A stretch of 7,308 nt of DNA from an uncultured Lactobacillus sp. (GTDB lineage: Bacteria > Bacillota > Bacilli > Lactobacillales > Lactobacillaceae): assembly GCA_937916845.1 (NCBI GenBank), contig CALFSK010000055.1, positions 1 through 7,308 on the forward strand, written 5' to 3'. The notes below the pieces were generated by a model, which saw nothing but the letters and a program-made list of their open reading frames with translations, made no database searches and was not told where the DNA came from. This document shows, piece by piece, positions 1 to 5,330 of this stretch (position 1 is its first letter; each line of letters begins with the position of its first letter). The position numbers were made by a program, and so were the translations under genes.

Positions 1-53
1 AAGGGCGTTATGGCTTCAATTTAGCTGGTGGTATTCTTAACTAGCACAAGAGG

Positions 54-74
54 TAAACTAATATATATAGTTTA
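54..74. repeat. Small inverted repeat downstream of the DUF1906 gene
   Basis: TAAACTA and TAGTTTA form 7-bp arms around an AT-only loop. The repeat follows the (extended) end of the lysin-like gene and could be a weak terminator, but no clear T-run follows on the minus strand. Nothing else recognisable is seen in positions 1-93. Confidence 0.25.
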
Positions 75-93
75 TCATTTTGCTTATTACTTT

Positions 94-190
94 CTATGCG
101 TTTTGTTCAATTAACTTGCGAAAAGCTTTAGCGGCGTCTTTTGCTTCACTGTCAGTATTAAGAAGGATATTTTTGTAATTTAAACTTTTT
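94..190 (-). other. Probable displaced C-terminal coding tail of the DUF1906 gene (frameshift)
   Basis: Just past the annotated stop (158-160), the neighbouring minus-strand frame stays open to a TAG at 94-96 and reads NYKNILLNTDSEAKDAAK then AFRKLIEQNA. This looks like an ordinary amphipathic helical protein end, with normal codon use. The annotated frame instead ends in a short Lys-rich tail (FKKFKLQKYPS). Removing one base near the TTTTAAAAAG tract (about 186-195) would join the two. I infer a single-base insertion in a homopolymer, or a sequencing error, that shortened and altered the C-terminus by about 25 residues. Confidence 0.45.
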
Positions 191-2392
191 AAAAGCCAAT
201 AAAGCGGTTTTATAAGCTGCACCCCATGAACCTGTACCACCTTTTAAAAGAGTATATGTGTCGTTCTGTAGTGAATCAAGGTCATCATCAAAACGATTAC
301 TTAGGTAAGAATTAAAGCGAACGGAGCTTTCATTACCGGTGTAATAAGTTTTAATAATTTTGGATATAGTTTGGTTGTTTTGCGAATGGATTGTACTGTA
401 AACGTTAAGTGCATCCAAATCGTCAACCAAATCTTCCCTTCCAAATTGCCCTTTATTACCTACATATGCAGTAATTGATTCATAAAAAGAGCCGTATTTT
501 TTCTGGTTAAGATGAGCATCTTCTATACTTGTTAAAAGATCTCCACACCAGCCCCCAAGGTCCTGAATTCCTGAGGCTGACTGTGGTTCTCCCCAAAATA
601 AAAGTGCGTTTAAAGAAGCCATCATGTGTGGTAAGCCAATTTTTATGCCAGTAGTACTATCATAAAGAGTTTCGAAGTCACTTTCTTTTGAAACATGTAA
701 TGCTGAGTTTGCGAATGCTAACCAGCTAGTATTTAATCCACCGGCCAAGGGTGCCCAACTTGGTGAAGAATAGGAAAATTGTCTATAAAATTGGGTAACA
801 AGTTGTTCAGCAGGTGTTGAAGAGCTTTCACCGCTGATATAACTATATGCCTGGTCTTCTACTTGTTGCAGTTGGGTAAAGAAAGCAGCGTTAGGATTTA
901 TATTAACTTTGGTAACTTTAGAAACTCCGTTATCTTTACCAGAGACAGCAACTTGATCCATATCAATCCCTGTTGAAGCTCCAGTAAATTCATTGAATTG
1001 ATCAAAGCTCCAATTTTCAGGCATTTTGAACCCTAAATTTCCGCTCCATCCAGAAGACATATCAGCAACAAAACTATACTTAACTAAGTGGTTTACATGC
1101 AAGCACGCATTGCGTGTTCCATAAATACCTGCTTTATATTCAGTTGATCCTATAATACCAGTAATACCCTCGAAATAGGGGACAACCGTACTACTCATGT
1201 TTCCATCTTGAATATCAACATCAACGGCAAAATAGATAACTGTCCCACTTGGTAGGCCAAGCTGACGTGCAGTATTAACGGCAATAGAAGCGTCTGCGAA
1301 ACCTTGCTTGCTATTAAAATAACTTTCTTCATAACCTCCATCTTCGTAAATCGGAAAAATCTTAAGGTTAGCATCTAATAGCAGTTTAACTTCAGTGTTA
1401 GTCAAATTTTTATCTCGTTTATCAGCACCAGTCCCGACGCTTCCTGTCAAATAACGGCCGATAATGTTATAGCCAGCTGCTTTCAGTGATTTAGCCGTAG
1501 CAGCTGATGTGATTTGAGTAGCCATGTCGACACCATCTGAAGATCGGTTAGTGTTACCATTACTAGTTAATAAGCCTTTGATCACAGTTAGGTCAGCAGT
1601 TGAAGTATAAGGAGGCAACTTCATGAATTTTCTAAAGGAAACTATACCGTCGGCAACATTTTGTGTAAATTGGCCATTGAAGGCGCCTGAATAGAAACCA
1701 TTAACGTAAAGACCATATTGAATAATTTTAACGATTGCCCCAGTTGCGCCAGAATTAACAGTTGGTGTTTTATTGATCGTACCAGGACCATAATAACCAT
1801 TAGCAGTTCCAGTATCCATACCTTCCACTGACTGCAAAGCATAAATCAAAGCAGTGTTCGTATCCCTTTGATAAATTCCATCACATGGTAAAATACCAGT
1901 GTAAGCTTGATAATCATGATTAAGCTGTTGTTGCATTGAACGGATTTTAGCGTCCCCACCAGGAACTAAAACAAACGCGCTCATTGTCAACAAGGCTTTC
2001 ATAATATCCGAGTTTACATTGGCGCTGGTGTCTTTGATACCGGCGTCTTTTTTTAATTCAACGACAGCAGCAGCCGTGTTAGTAGTAAATTCTCCGGTAA
2101 AGTCTTCAGGGTTGATACCCTTACACCAAAAGCCACCTTGGATTATTTTAACAACATTGTGCTTAAAGCCAGTTTTAACTTTATTAGCAAATTGAGTATC
2201 CCATTTAGCGGCAGTTGAAGGGCCAAAATTATCAACTAGATCTGTGATACCTAATTCGTGTTGCAGGGCTCTAGTTAACCCATAAACTGTGTTCCAACCA
2301 GTATTACCGTCCTCGGGTACTTTACCAAAGCCAGAAACTTTACCGTAAGTTTTGTTGAGCCAGACTTGTGTTTCTTTTACCATTTCATCCAT
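158..2392 (-). CDS. DUF1906 glycoside-hydrolase-like protein with two peptidoglycan-binding-like repeats
   Basis: This is a 744-residue protein, probably acting on the cell wall. Residues about 5-140 and 148-275 look like two related wall-binding repeats (QVWLNKTYG...TGWNTVYGLTRALQ...FGP, then ALIYALQ...YYGPGT and VKIIQYGLY). Residues about 284-485 match the DUF1906/Rv2525c-like TIM-barrel family: SDGVDMA start, acidic pair in YFAVDVD (D391, D393), GIYGTR, and the closing DMDQVAVSG. Residues about 500-744 are not recognised; they contain PHMMASLNALL (H589) and GGWCGD (D618), which could be catalytic. No signal peptide or membrane segment is visible. I chose the ATG at 2392 because AAAGGA (2403-2408) lies 10 nt upstream and MDEMVKxTQxWLNKTYG is the start I recall for lactobacillar relatives; an in-frame ATG at 2428 has no SD at normal spacing. 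The 3' end may be frameshifted. Family is confident; substrate and secretion route are inference. Confidence 0.85.
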   Translation of the reverse strand: MDEMVKETQVWLNKTYGKVSGFGKVPEDGNTGWNTVYGLTRALQHELGITDLVDNFGPSTAAKWDTQFANKVKTGFKHNVVKIIQGGFWCKGINPEDFTGEFTTNTAAAVVELKKDAGIKDTSANVNSDIMKALLTMSAFVLVPGGDAKIRSMQQQLNHDYQAYTGILPCDGIYQRDTNTALIYALQSVEGMDTGTANGYYGPGTINKTPTVNSGATGAIVKIIQYGLYVNGFYSGAFNGQFTQNVADGIVSFRKFMKLPPYTSTADLTVIKGLLTSNGNTNRSSDGVDMATQITSAATAKSLKAAGYNIIGRYLTGSVGTGADKRDKNLTNTEVKLLLDANLKIFPIYEDGGYEESYFNSKQGFADASIAVNTARQLGLPSGTVIYFAVDVDIQDGNMSSTVVPYFEGITGIIGSTEYKAGIYGTRNACLHVNHLVKYSFVADMSSGWSGNLGFKMPENWSFDQFNEFTGASTGIDMDQVAVSGKDNGVSKVTKVNINPNAAFFTQLQQVEDQAYSYISGESSSTPAEQLVTQFYRQFSYSSPSWAPLAGGLNTSWLAFANSALHVSKESDFETLYDSTTGIKIGLPHMMASLNALLFWGEPQSASGIQDLGGWCGDLLTSIEDAHLNQKKYGSFYESITAYVGNKGQFGREDLVDDLDALNVYSTIHSQNNQTISKIIKTYYTGNESSVRFNSYLSNRFDDDLDSLQNDTYTLLKGGTGSWGAAYKTALLAFKKFKLQKYPS

Positions 2393-2479
2393 ACATAAAT
2401 CGTCCTTTCTGTGTTGTTTAGCAACCATAAGCGCCTACAACGAACAAGCTATCAAATGAGTAAGCAGTTTCTGATTCAA

Positions 2480-2486
2480 CCTCCTT
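2480..2486 (-). promoter_or_regulatory. Orphan strong Shine-Dalgarno (AAGGAGG) in the DUF1906 leader
   Basis: This perfect AAGGAGG on the minus strand is the best ribosome binding site in the leader, yet no ATG or GTG lies 5-12 nt downstream. A TTG abuts it and opens a 14-codon frame ending at TAG (2435-2437), in phase with the DUF1906 gene. It could drive a leader peptide or be the relic of an older start. Confidence 0.4.
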
Positions 2487-2507
2487 AAAAATTATTTGCT
2501 TAATGTT

Positions 2508-2521
2508 CGAACACACGTTCG
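2508..2521. promoter_or_regulatory. LexA (DinR) SOS-box candidate
   Basis: CGAACACACGTTCG is an inverted repeat CGAAC-N4-GTTCG, which equals the core of the Gram-positive LexA/DinR operator (consensus CGAAC-N4-GTTCG). On the minus strand it lies about 15 nt downstream of the predicted -10 of the DUF1906 gene, where a bound repressor would block transcription start or elongation. The match is seen directly; SOS control is inferred. Confidence 0.65.
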
Positions 2522-2534
2522 AGTAGACGGCTTA

Positions 2535-2562
2535 ATTTTAGCACAGAAAAACAAGAAAACAA
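2535..2562 (-). promoter_or_regulatory. Predicted sigma-70-type promoter of the DUF1906 gene
   Basis: On the minus strand TTGTTT (2557-2562) and TAAAAT (2535-2540) are separated by 16 nt, and TG precedes the -10 as in an extended -10 element (TGCTAAAAT). Transcription would start near 2528, just before the LexA-box candidate, giving a leader of about 135 nt. Confidence 0.5.
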
Positions 2563-2586
2563 ATTTTTGTCGGATTATTTTCGAAC

Positions 2587-2617
2587 AAAAAAGATCTTCC
2601 AGGAAAATGGGAAGATC
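2587..2617 (-). terminator. Rho-independent terminator, minus strand
   Basis: GATCTTCC (2593-2600) pairs with GGAAGATC (2610-2617) around a 9-nt loop, and reading leftwards the stem is followed by TTTTTT (2587-2592). It lies downstream of mazF and upstream of the DUF1906 promoter, so it insulates the SOS-type promoter from toxin-antitoxin transcription. Confidence 0.65.
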
Positions 2618-2679
2618 AAGTAAGCTATATATTTTTAAGGGCCCATTTTTAACAAATCGCCCCTCGAAAACATTGAAAG

Positions 2680-2724
2680 AATAACCCCTAATATCTATAA
2701 TATAGATGTTGGGGGTTATTTGTT
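2680..2724. terminator. Long hairpin after mazF, possible bidirectional terminator
   Basis: AATAACCCC (2680-2688) pairs with GGGGTTATT (2712-2720), and the inside also pairs (ATCTATA/TATAGAT), giving one long near-perfect stem. Reading right it is followed by TGTTTT; reading left by TTCTTTC. It begins about 29 nt past the mazF stop. Confidence 0.6.
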
Positions 2725-2748
2725 TTAATACTAAATAAATAACTTCTT

Positions 2749-3093
2749 CTATTTGTCATCAATACTAAACAATAATTTGTACAAAGTGATTATTTCTTCT
2801 AGTTCTTCACGCGATACATGATCGACAATAGTTTCATCAGTGACATGTCTTGCCCGTAAATCTAAGGCTATGGTTTGATCTAATAATACTTTTCCATATA
2901 CTGTTTGACTACTAGTTAGTCGATGATACATTGGAAAATTACGCTTGGTACTGCTAATTGGAGCCACAATCGTCATGTTACTTGTCTGACAGACTAGATC
3001 ATTGCTTAGCGCAATGGCTGGTCGCTTATTCATCTGTTCATGACCACGGCTTGGATTAAAGTTAACATAAAATATATCACCTTGGCTTACCAT
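2749..3093 (-). CDS. mazF: MazF/PemK-family toxin (mRNA interferase)
   Basis: This 114-residue protein belongs to the MazF/PemK family of sequence-specific mRNA endonucleases, which arrest growth when the paired antitoxin is lost. Family signatures are in order: GDIFYVNF near the N-terminus (residues 5-12), GHEQMNKRPAIALS (17-30, with the conserved R24), VAPISS (43-48, S48 at the usual Thr/Ser position) and GKVLLDQ plus IALD (67-78). Length is typical. The ATG overlaps the last codons of the antitoxin gene by 7 nt (ATGGTAA), indicating translational coupling. Order antitoxin then toxin is the usual mazEF layout. On a plasmid it would act as an addiction module. The cleavage site cannot be read from the sequence. 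Confidence 0.92.
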   Translation of the reverse strand: MVSQGDIFYVNFNPSRGHEQMNKRPAIALSNDLVCQTSNMTIVAPISSTKRNFPMYHRLTSSQTVYGKVLLDQTIALDLRARHVTDETIVDHVSREELEEIITLYKLLFSIDDK

Positions 3094-3350
3094 TGAAGTT
3101 CATTGCCTTCTGACTTTCCCCAATCAAGCTCGTGATCCCTTTTCCCGTCATCTTTCCAATCCTTAAATAGTTCGTGAATATTGGTTGGGTTCTTTTTTAT
3201 TGGTGTTAAAACAATTGATCCATTTTCAATGGTTATTGTCATATCTTGGTTATCATCTAATTTCAGTTGTTTAATAATTTGGCTAGGAATTCTAGCAGCT
3301 TTCGAGTTTCCCCACTTTGCTAAGCGTGTTTGTTCTTTAATAAGTTCCAT
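3087..3350 (-). CDS. mazE: MazE/AbrB-family antitoxin
   Basis: This is an 87-residue antitoxin. Residues about 8-52 form an AbrB/MazE swapped-hairpin DNA-binding domain (LAKWGNSKAARIPSQIIKQL, then MTITIENGSIVLTP). Residues about 55-87 are an acidic, Trp-containing tail (LFKDWKDDG, ELDWGKSEG) of the kind that wraps around and neutralises MazF. The reading frame opens 27 codons earlier, but I start at 3350 because AGGAGGGG (3356-3363) sits 5 nt before that ATG and the homologous fold begins there. Its stop overlaps the mazF start. It probably represses its own promoter with MazF through the palindrome at 3393-3404. Confidence 0.9.
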   Translation of the reverse strand: MELIKEQTRLAKWGNSKAARIPSQIIKQLKLDDNQDMTITIENGSIVLTPIKKNPTNIHELFKDWKDDGKRDHELDWGKSEGNELQW

Positions 3351-3382
3351 ATTTTCCCCTCCTAAATTATTATTACAAGTTA

Positions 3383-3411
3383 AGTATATCCCGTGTAGAT
3401 ACACAATGCAA
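3383..3411 (-). promoter_or_regulatory. mazEF promoter
   Basis: On the minus strand TTGCAT (3406-3411) and TATACT (3383-3388) are separated by exactly 17 nt, a strong sigma-70-type match. Transcription would start near 3376, about 25 nt before the antitoxin start codon. Confidence 0.75.
3393..3404. promoter_or_regulatory. Palindromic operator candidate within the mazEF promoter
   Basis: GTGTAGATACAC has 5-bp arms around GA and lies entirely in the 17-nt spacer between the -35 and -10 of mazEF. This is a natural site for MazE or MazE-MazF autorepression. It is also upstream of the divergent recombinase gene, which it might affect. Confidence 0.5.
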
Positions 3412-3435
3412 ATATTCTTACTGGAGGTCATTTAC

Positions 3436-4023
3436 ATGCAACAAGTTGTCTTACCCATCAAAGATTCAAACGTTCTTAAAGAGGTTCAAGATACGTTACT
3501 CAATAACTTTAAAGCTGGCCGACGTAACTATACGATTTTTCAAGTTGGTAAAGCGACGCTACTGCGAGTGAGTGACGTTATGGGCTTAAAACAGGCCGAT
3601 ATTTTTAATCCGGACGGTTCTATTAAACAAAATGCGTTTATTCATGATCGAAAAACTGGTAAGCCTAATACCTTGTACCTTAAACCAGTTCAAACAGAAC
3701 TCTTATTGTATCGTCAATGGCTGCTTGATCATAAACTAGCATCTGAATGGCTCTTTCCTTCCATTCAACACCCCGAGCGACATATCACGGAAAAACAGTT
3801 CTACAAAATTATGAGTAGGGTTGGCGATCTGTTAGGAATTAATTATCTAGGTACTCATACGATGCGCAAAACTGGGGCTTATCGTGTTTACACGCAATCA
3901 AATTACAATATTGGCCTAGTCATGCACTTACTAAATCACTCAAGTGAATCAATGACTTTAGCTTATTTGGGCTTGGATCAAGCAAGTACAGAAAACATGT
4001 TGAACCAAATTGATTTTGGGTAA
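3436..4023 (+). CDS. Tyrosine recombinase/integrase, catalytic domain only
   Basis: This 195-residue site-specific recombinase carries the full tyrosine-recombinase catalytic set: R44 (ATLLRVSDVM), beta-hairpin lysine K73 (RKTGK), H141-x-x-R144 (HTMRKTGAY), H168 (LLNHSS) and nucleophile Y177 (LAYLGL). Family members are usually about 300 residues with an N-terminal SAM-like core-binding domain. This one starts directly at the catalytic domain, as do small plasmid-borne integrases of lactobacilli, which probably resolve plasmid multimers or mediate cointegration. The frame is open from 3181, but the ATG at 3436 has GGAGG (3423-3427) 8 nt upstream and the upstream extension is antisense to mazE. 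It is transcribed divergently from mazEF. Its target site is not known. Confidence 0.88.
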   Translation: MQQVVLPIKDSNVLKEVQDTLLNNFKAGRRNYTIFQVGKATLLRVSDVMGLKQADIFNPDGSIKQNAFIHDRKTGKPNTLYLKPVQTELLLYRQWLLDHKLASEWLFPSIQHPERHITEKQFYKIMSRVGDLLGINYLGTHTMRKTGAYRVYTQSNYNIGLVMHLLNHSSESMTLAYLGLDQASTENMLNQIDFG

Positions 4024-4040
4024 ATTGGTTTGATTTTGTT

Positions 4041-4055
4041 GTCGCCAACGGCGAC
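4041..4055. repeat. GC-rich hairpin after the recombinase gene
   Basis: GTCGCC and GGCGAC form a perfect 6-bp stem with an AAC loop, 17 nt after the recombinase stop. It could act as a weak terminator, but only scattered Ts follow, so I call it only as a hairpin. Confidence 0.4.
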
Positions 4056-4087
4056 TTCTGATACAGGATTTTAATGGGCCTAGCACA

Positions 4088-4120
4088 ACATAGAATAAAT
4101 TCTATGTGTAAGTGCGCATT
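4088..4120 (+). other. oriT: Candidate MOBQ-type origin of transfer (oriT)
   Basis: ACATAGAAT and ATTCTATGT (4088-4107) form a 9-bp inverted repeat with a 2-nt spacer. One base later comes TAAGTGCGC (4109-4117). The RSF1010/R1162 and pSK41-type oriTs have the same design: an inverted repeat followed at once by TAARTGCGCCCT, where the relaxase nicks. Here the last bases differ (CATT in place of CCCT). No relaxase gene is in the window, so mobilisation would depend on one elsewhere on the plasmid or supplied in trans. An alternative is that the palindrome is the crossover site of the adjacent recombinase. Confidence 0.55.
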
Positions 4121-4172
4121 GACCTCGTTTTACTCGGTCTGCTGATAACCATGAAATCAGTTTTTGCCGTTG

Positions 4173-4198
4173 TTGAATTGACTGTATTTTTAATTCAA
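4173..4198. repeat. TTGAATT/AATTCAA inverted repeat
   Basis: Seven-base arms at 4173-4179 and 4192-4198 surround a 12-nt T-rich loop between the oriT candidate and the MITE. Function is unknown, and it may be chance in AT-rich DNA. Confidence 0.25.
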
Positions 4199-4205
4199 TT
4201 TATGT

Positions 4206-4409
4206 TGGTAGATTGTAAAATTAATCCGAACGCTGTTCGGACAAAAAAGATCAGCTTCCTTTAAAATGGTGTTTACCACAAACCCATCTTTTAGGAGCTG
4301 ATCTTTTGTCTAGTATAACCTATTCCGAACGAATTAAAATCGAAACCTTTTGTGAACTAGGGCTGTCCAATATCCAAATGGGCGTTCGGATTAATTTTAC
4401 AATCTACCA
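4206..4409. mobile_element. IS30-derived MITE-like element with 28-bp perfect terminal inverted repeats
   Basis: Positions 4206-4233 and 4382-4409 are exact reverse complements over 28 bases (TGGTAGATTGTAAAATTAAT at the outer end). Inside lie an imperfect hairpin (GACAAAAAAGATCAGC against its partner ending near 4311) and then the SD and first codons of an IS30-family transposase. The 204-bp unit therefore looks like an IS30-type insertion sequence whose interior was deleted, leaving both ends and the 5' start. It has no transposase activity of its own but could be moved by a full-length relative. No convincing flanking target duplication is visible. Confidence 0.7.
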
Positions 4410-4416
4410 TAAGTGA
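4306..4416 (+). pseudogene. N-terminal fragment of IS30-family transposase
   Basis: From TTG at 4306, with AGGAG (4293-4297) 8 nt upstream, the frame reads LSSITYSERIKIETF then CELGLSNIQMGVR. This is the N-terminal HTH start of IS30-family transposases of lactobacilli. It then runs into the right terminal repeat and ends at a TGA at 4414-4416 after 36 codons. The rest, including the DDE catalytic domain, is absent. GGCGTTCGG at the junction appears both to fit the transposase frame and to belong to the terminal repeat, suggesting deletion at a short shared sequence. Confidence 0.75.
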
Positions 4417-4424
4417 AAGTTTTT

Positions 4425-4874
4425 TCATAACATTCGTCTCCCTAAAAGGTTTTTAAAAGCAATAAAAAACAAACTTGGTATTGAAATGGCGATAAGGAGT
4501 CCGCTAACAAAAAAACTAATTATTAAATTAAGCCAGTCATTTTGATAATCACTGCGGGCTTGTAAATCTATTCGGTTGCTAACTGGATTAGTTGAATCAT
4601 GGTACAAATCAGACAGTTTTTTTGTGGCCTTATCTTCCATATGAATTGACCGTGATTGCAGAGACTTCATATGGAAATTGATTTTTTTAATACTGGGCAC
4701 CGTCTCTAACAGTAATGGGTATGCGATCAGAAAGGAAATAGTCCAATAGACGTTAACAATACTCCATTTTAGAGGCATACTGCCATCTGGATTAGCCGTC
4801 ATAAAGTAAAATACTATTATGAAAAATACTAGTCCATGCAAGTAGTCAGAACAGATTCTTTTTAGTAATTTCAT
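4425..4874 (-). CDS. Small membrane protein of unknown function
   Basis: I do not recognise this 149-residue protein. It has three hydrophobic segments: residues about 12-27 (LHGLVFFIIVFYFM), 38-59 (WSIVNVYWTISFLIAYPLLL) and 114-140 (WLNLIISFFVSGLLIAISI). Between the second and third lies a charged region of about 50 residues (60-110) rich in Lys, Ser and Asp, which would be on one face of the membrane. The frame opens 14 codons earlier, but the ATG at 4874 has AGGAG at normal spacing (8 nt) and is preferred. The gene stands alone, with its own promoter (4912-4939), and ends only 15 nt from the MITE. It is probably a real gene given length, start signals and membrane pattern; its role is unknown. 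Confidence 0.7.
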   Translation of the reverse strand: MKLLKRICSDYLHGLVFFIIVFYFMTANPDGSMPLKWSIVNVYWTISFLIAYPLLLETVPSIKKINFHMKSLQSRSIHMEDKATKKLSDLYHDSTNPVSNRIDLQARSDYQNDWLNLIISFFVSGLLIAISIPSLFFIAFKNLLGRRML

Positions 4875-4911
4875 TGAGTATTCTCCTAAACTGGTTAGTC
4901 GATTGCTTTTT

Positions 4912-4939
4912 ATCATAATCTTTTTTTAATCATAATCAA
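4912..4939 (-). promoter_or_regulatory. Promoter of the small membrane protein gene
   Basis: On the minus strand TTGATT (4934-4939) and TATGAT (4912-4917) are 16 nt apart. GATTATGAT occurs twice here as a direct repeat, so the exact -10 is ambiguous. The start site would be near 4905, about 30 nt before the ATG. Confidence 0.5.
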
Positions 4940-4977
4940 ATAATACTCATTTTCGATAAAAATATCTCAATTTTACT

Positions 4978-5021
4978 TTTACTGATGATCAATAGCTATA
5001 AGACAATTGTTAATCAGTAAA
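4978..5021. repeat. Nine-base inverted repeat TTTACTGAT/ATCAGTAAA
   Basis: TTTACTGAT (4978-4986) and ATCAGTAAA (5013-5021) are perfect arms around a 26-nt loop that contains the palindrome ACAATTGT. It marks the left edge of the long non-coding interval between the membrane protein promoter and rep, and could be an operator pair or a structural element of the origin region. Confidence 0.4.
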
Positions 5022-5045
5022 GGAATAGTAAGGACTAGTTCTGAT

Positions 5046-5210
5046 GCTAGCCGTTGTTAACTCTGCCTGAGGGCGTGCCCGAAGTCTTCCTAACCGTGGG
5101 CTTGATTTTGACCTTAGCAACGACCCACGGGAGGCGCAGTTAGATGTGAGCGTGGGATTCGCTCACTCCTTTTTGAGTGAGGGGGGATTGGGGACGACGT
5201 TACGTCCCCT
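5046..5210. ncRNA. GC-rich, highly structured non-coding tract (candidate RNA or DNA structure)
   Basis: This stretch is much richer in G+C than its surroundings and has no plausible coding frame. It folds on paper as a closed multi-branch unit: AACTCTGCCT (5059-5068) pairs 8 of 10 with AGGCGCAGTT (5132-5141), enclosing GGGC/GCCC (5071-5080) and CCGTGGG/CCCACGG (5094-5100, 5124-5130). It is followed by GTGAGCG/CGCTCAC (5146-5166), CTCACTC/GAGTGAG (5162-5181) and GGGGACG/CGTCCCC (5190-5209). The second and third of these four stems share CTCAC and are mutually exclusive, as in a switch. It lies upstream of the origin and rep. It could be a copy-control RNA, a single-strand origin or a transfer structure; strand is unknown. 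Confidence 0.5.
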
Positions 5211-5238
5211 AACCGTACCTCAAGTGCAATTTTTTTCT

Positions 5239-5248
5239 CGCGCGCGCG
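5239..5248. repeat. (CG)5 alternating run
   Basis: CGCGCGCGCG is preceded by a run of Ts and followed by AT-rich DNA with a perfect TATAAT at 5253-5258. Similar CG runs are familiar near theta origins of LAB plasmids. Such DNA is prone to Z-form and may help positioning at the origin. Confidence 0.45.
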
Positions 5249-5256
5249 TTAATATA

Positions 5257-5286
5257 ATACTTTGAATACATACTTTTAAATACTTT
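5257..5286. repeat. Three ATACTTT repeats in AT-rich origin DNA
   Basis: ATACTTT occurs at 5257, 5270 and 5280, separated by 13 and 10 nt. Together with the flanking A+T-rich DNA this resembles the unwinding region of an iteron-type origin. No DnaA box was identified with confidence. Confidence 0.4.
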
Positions 5287-5330
5287 AGGGGAGACAGAAA
5301 TCCAGTTATATCAAGGGGTACAGCGCCGAT

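Noticed and set aside
1642..1842. 66-codon frame on the minus strand
   Set aside because: It lies wholly inside the DUF1906 gene in another frame and has no ribosome binding site or protein-like features of its own.
2582..2586. Second LexA half-site CGAAC upstream of the DUF1906 promoter
   Set aside because: The matching GTTCG arm is missing.
2496..2684. 62-codon plus-strand frame in the DUF1906-mazF interval
   Set aside because: It runs through the LexA box, the promoter and the terminator hairpin of the opposite strand, is very basic and has no SD. These sites explain the sequence better than a gene does.
3181..3435. N-terminal extension of the recombinase frame
   Set aside because: The extension is the antisense of mazE and of the mazEF promoter. 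GGAGG before the ATG at 3436 marks the real start.
4226..4240. CCGAAC-GCT-GTTCGG as a second LexA box
   Set aside because: The spacer is 3 nt, not 4, and it lies inside the end of the IS30-type MITE, so it is better read as part of that element.
5046..5210. tRNA or rRNA gene in the GC-rich tract
   Set aside because: No cloverleaf with a T-loop GGTTCRA motif and no recognisable rRNA segment was found. The stems do not fit either.
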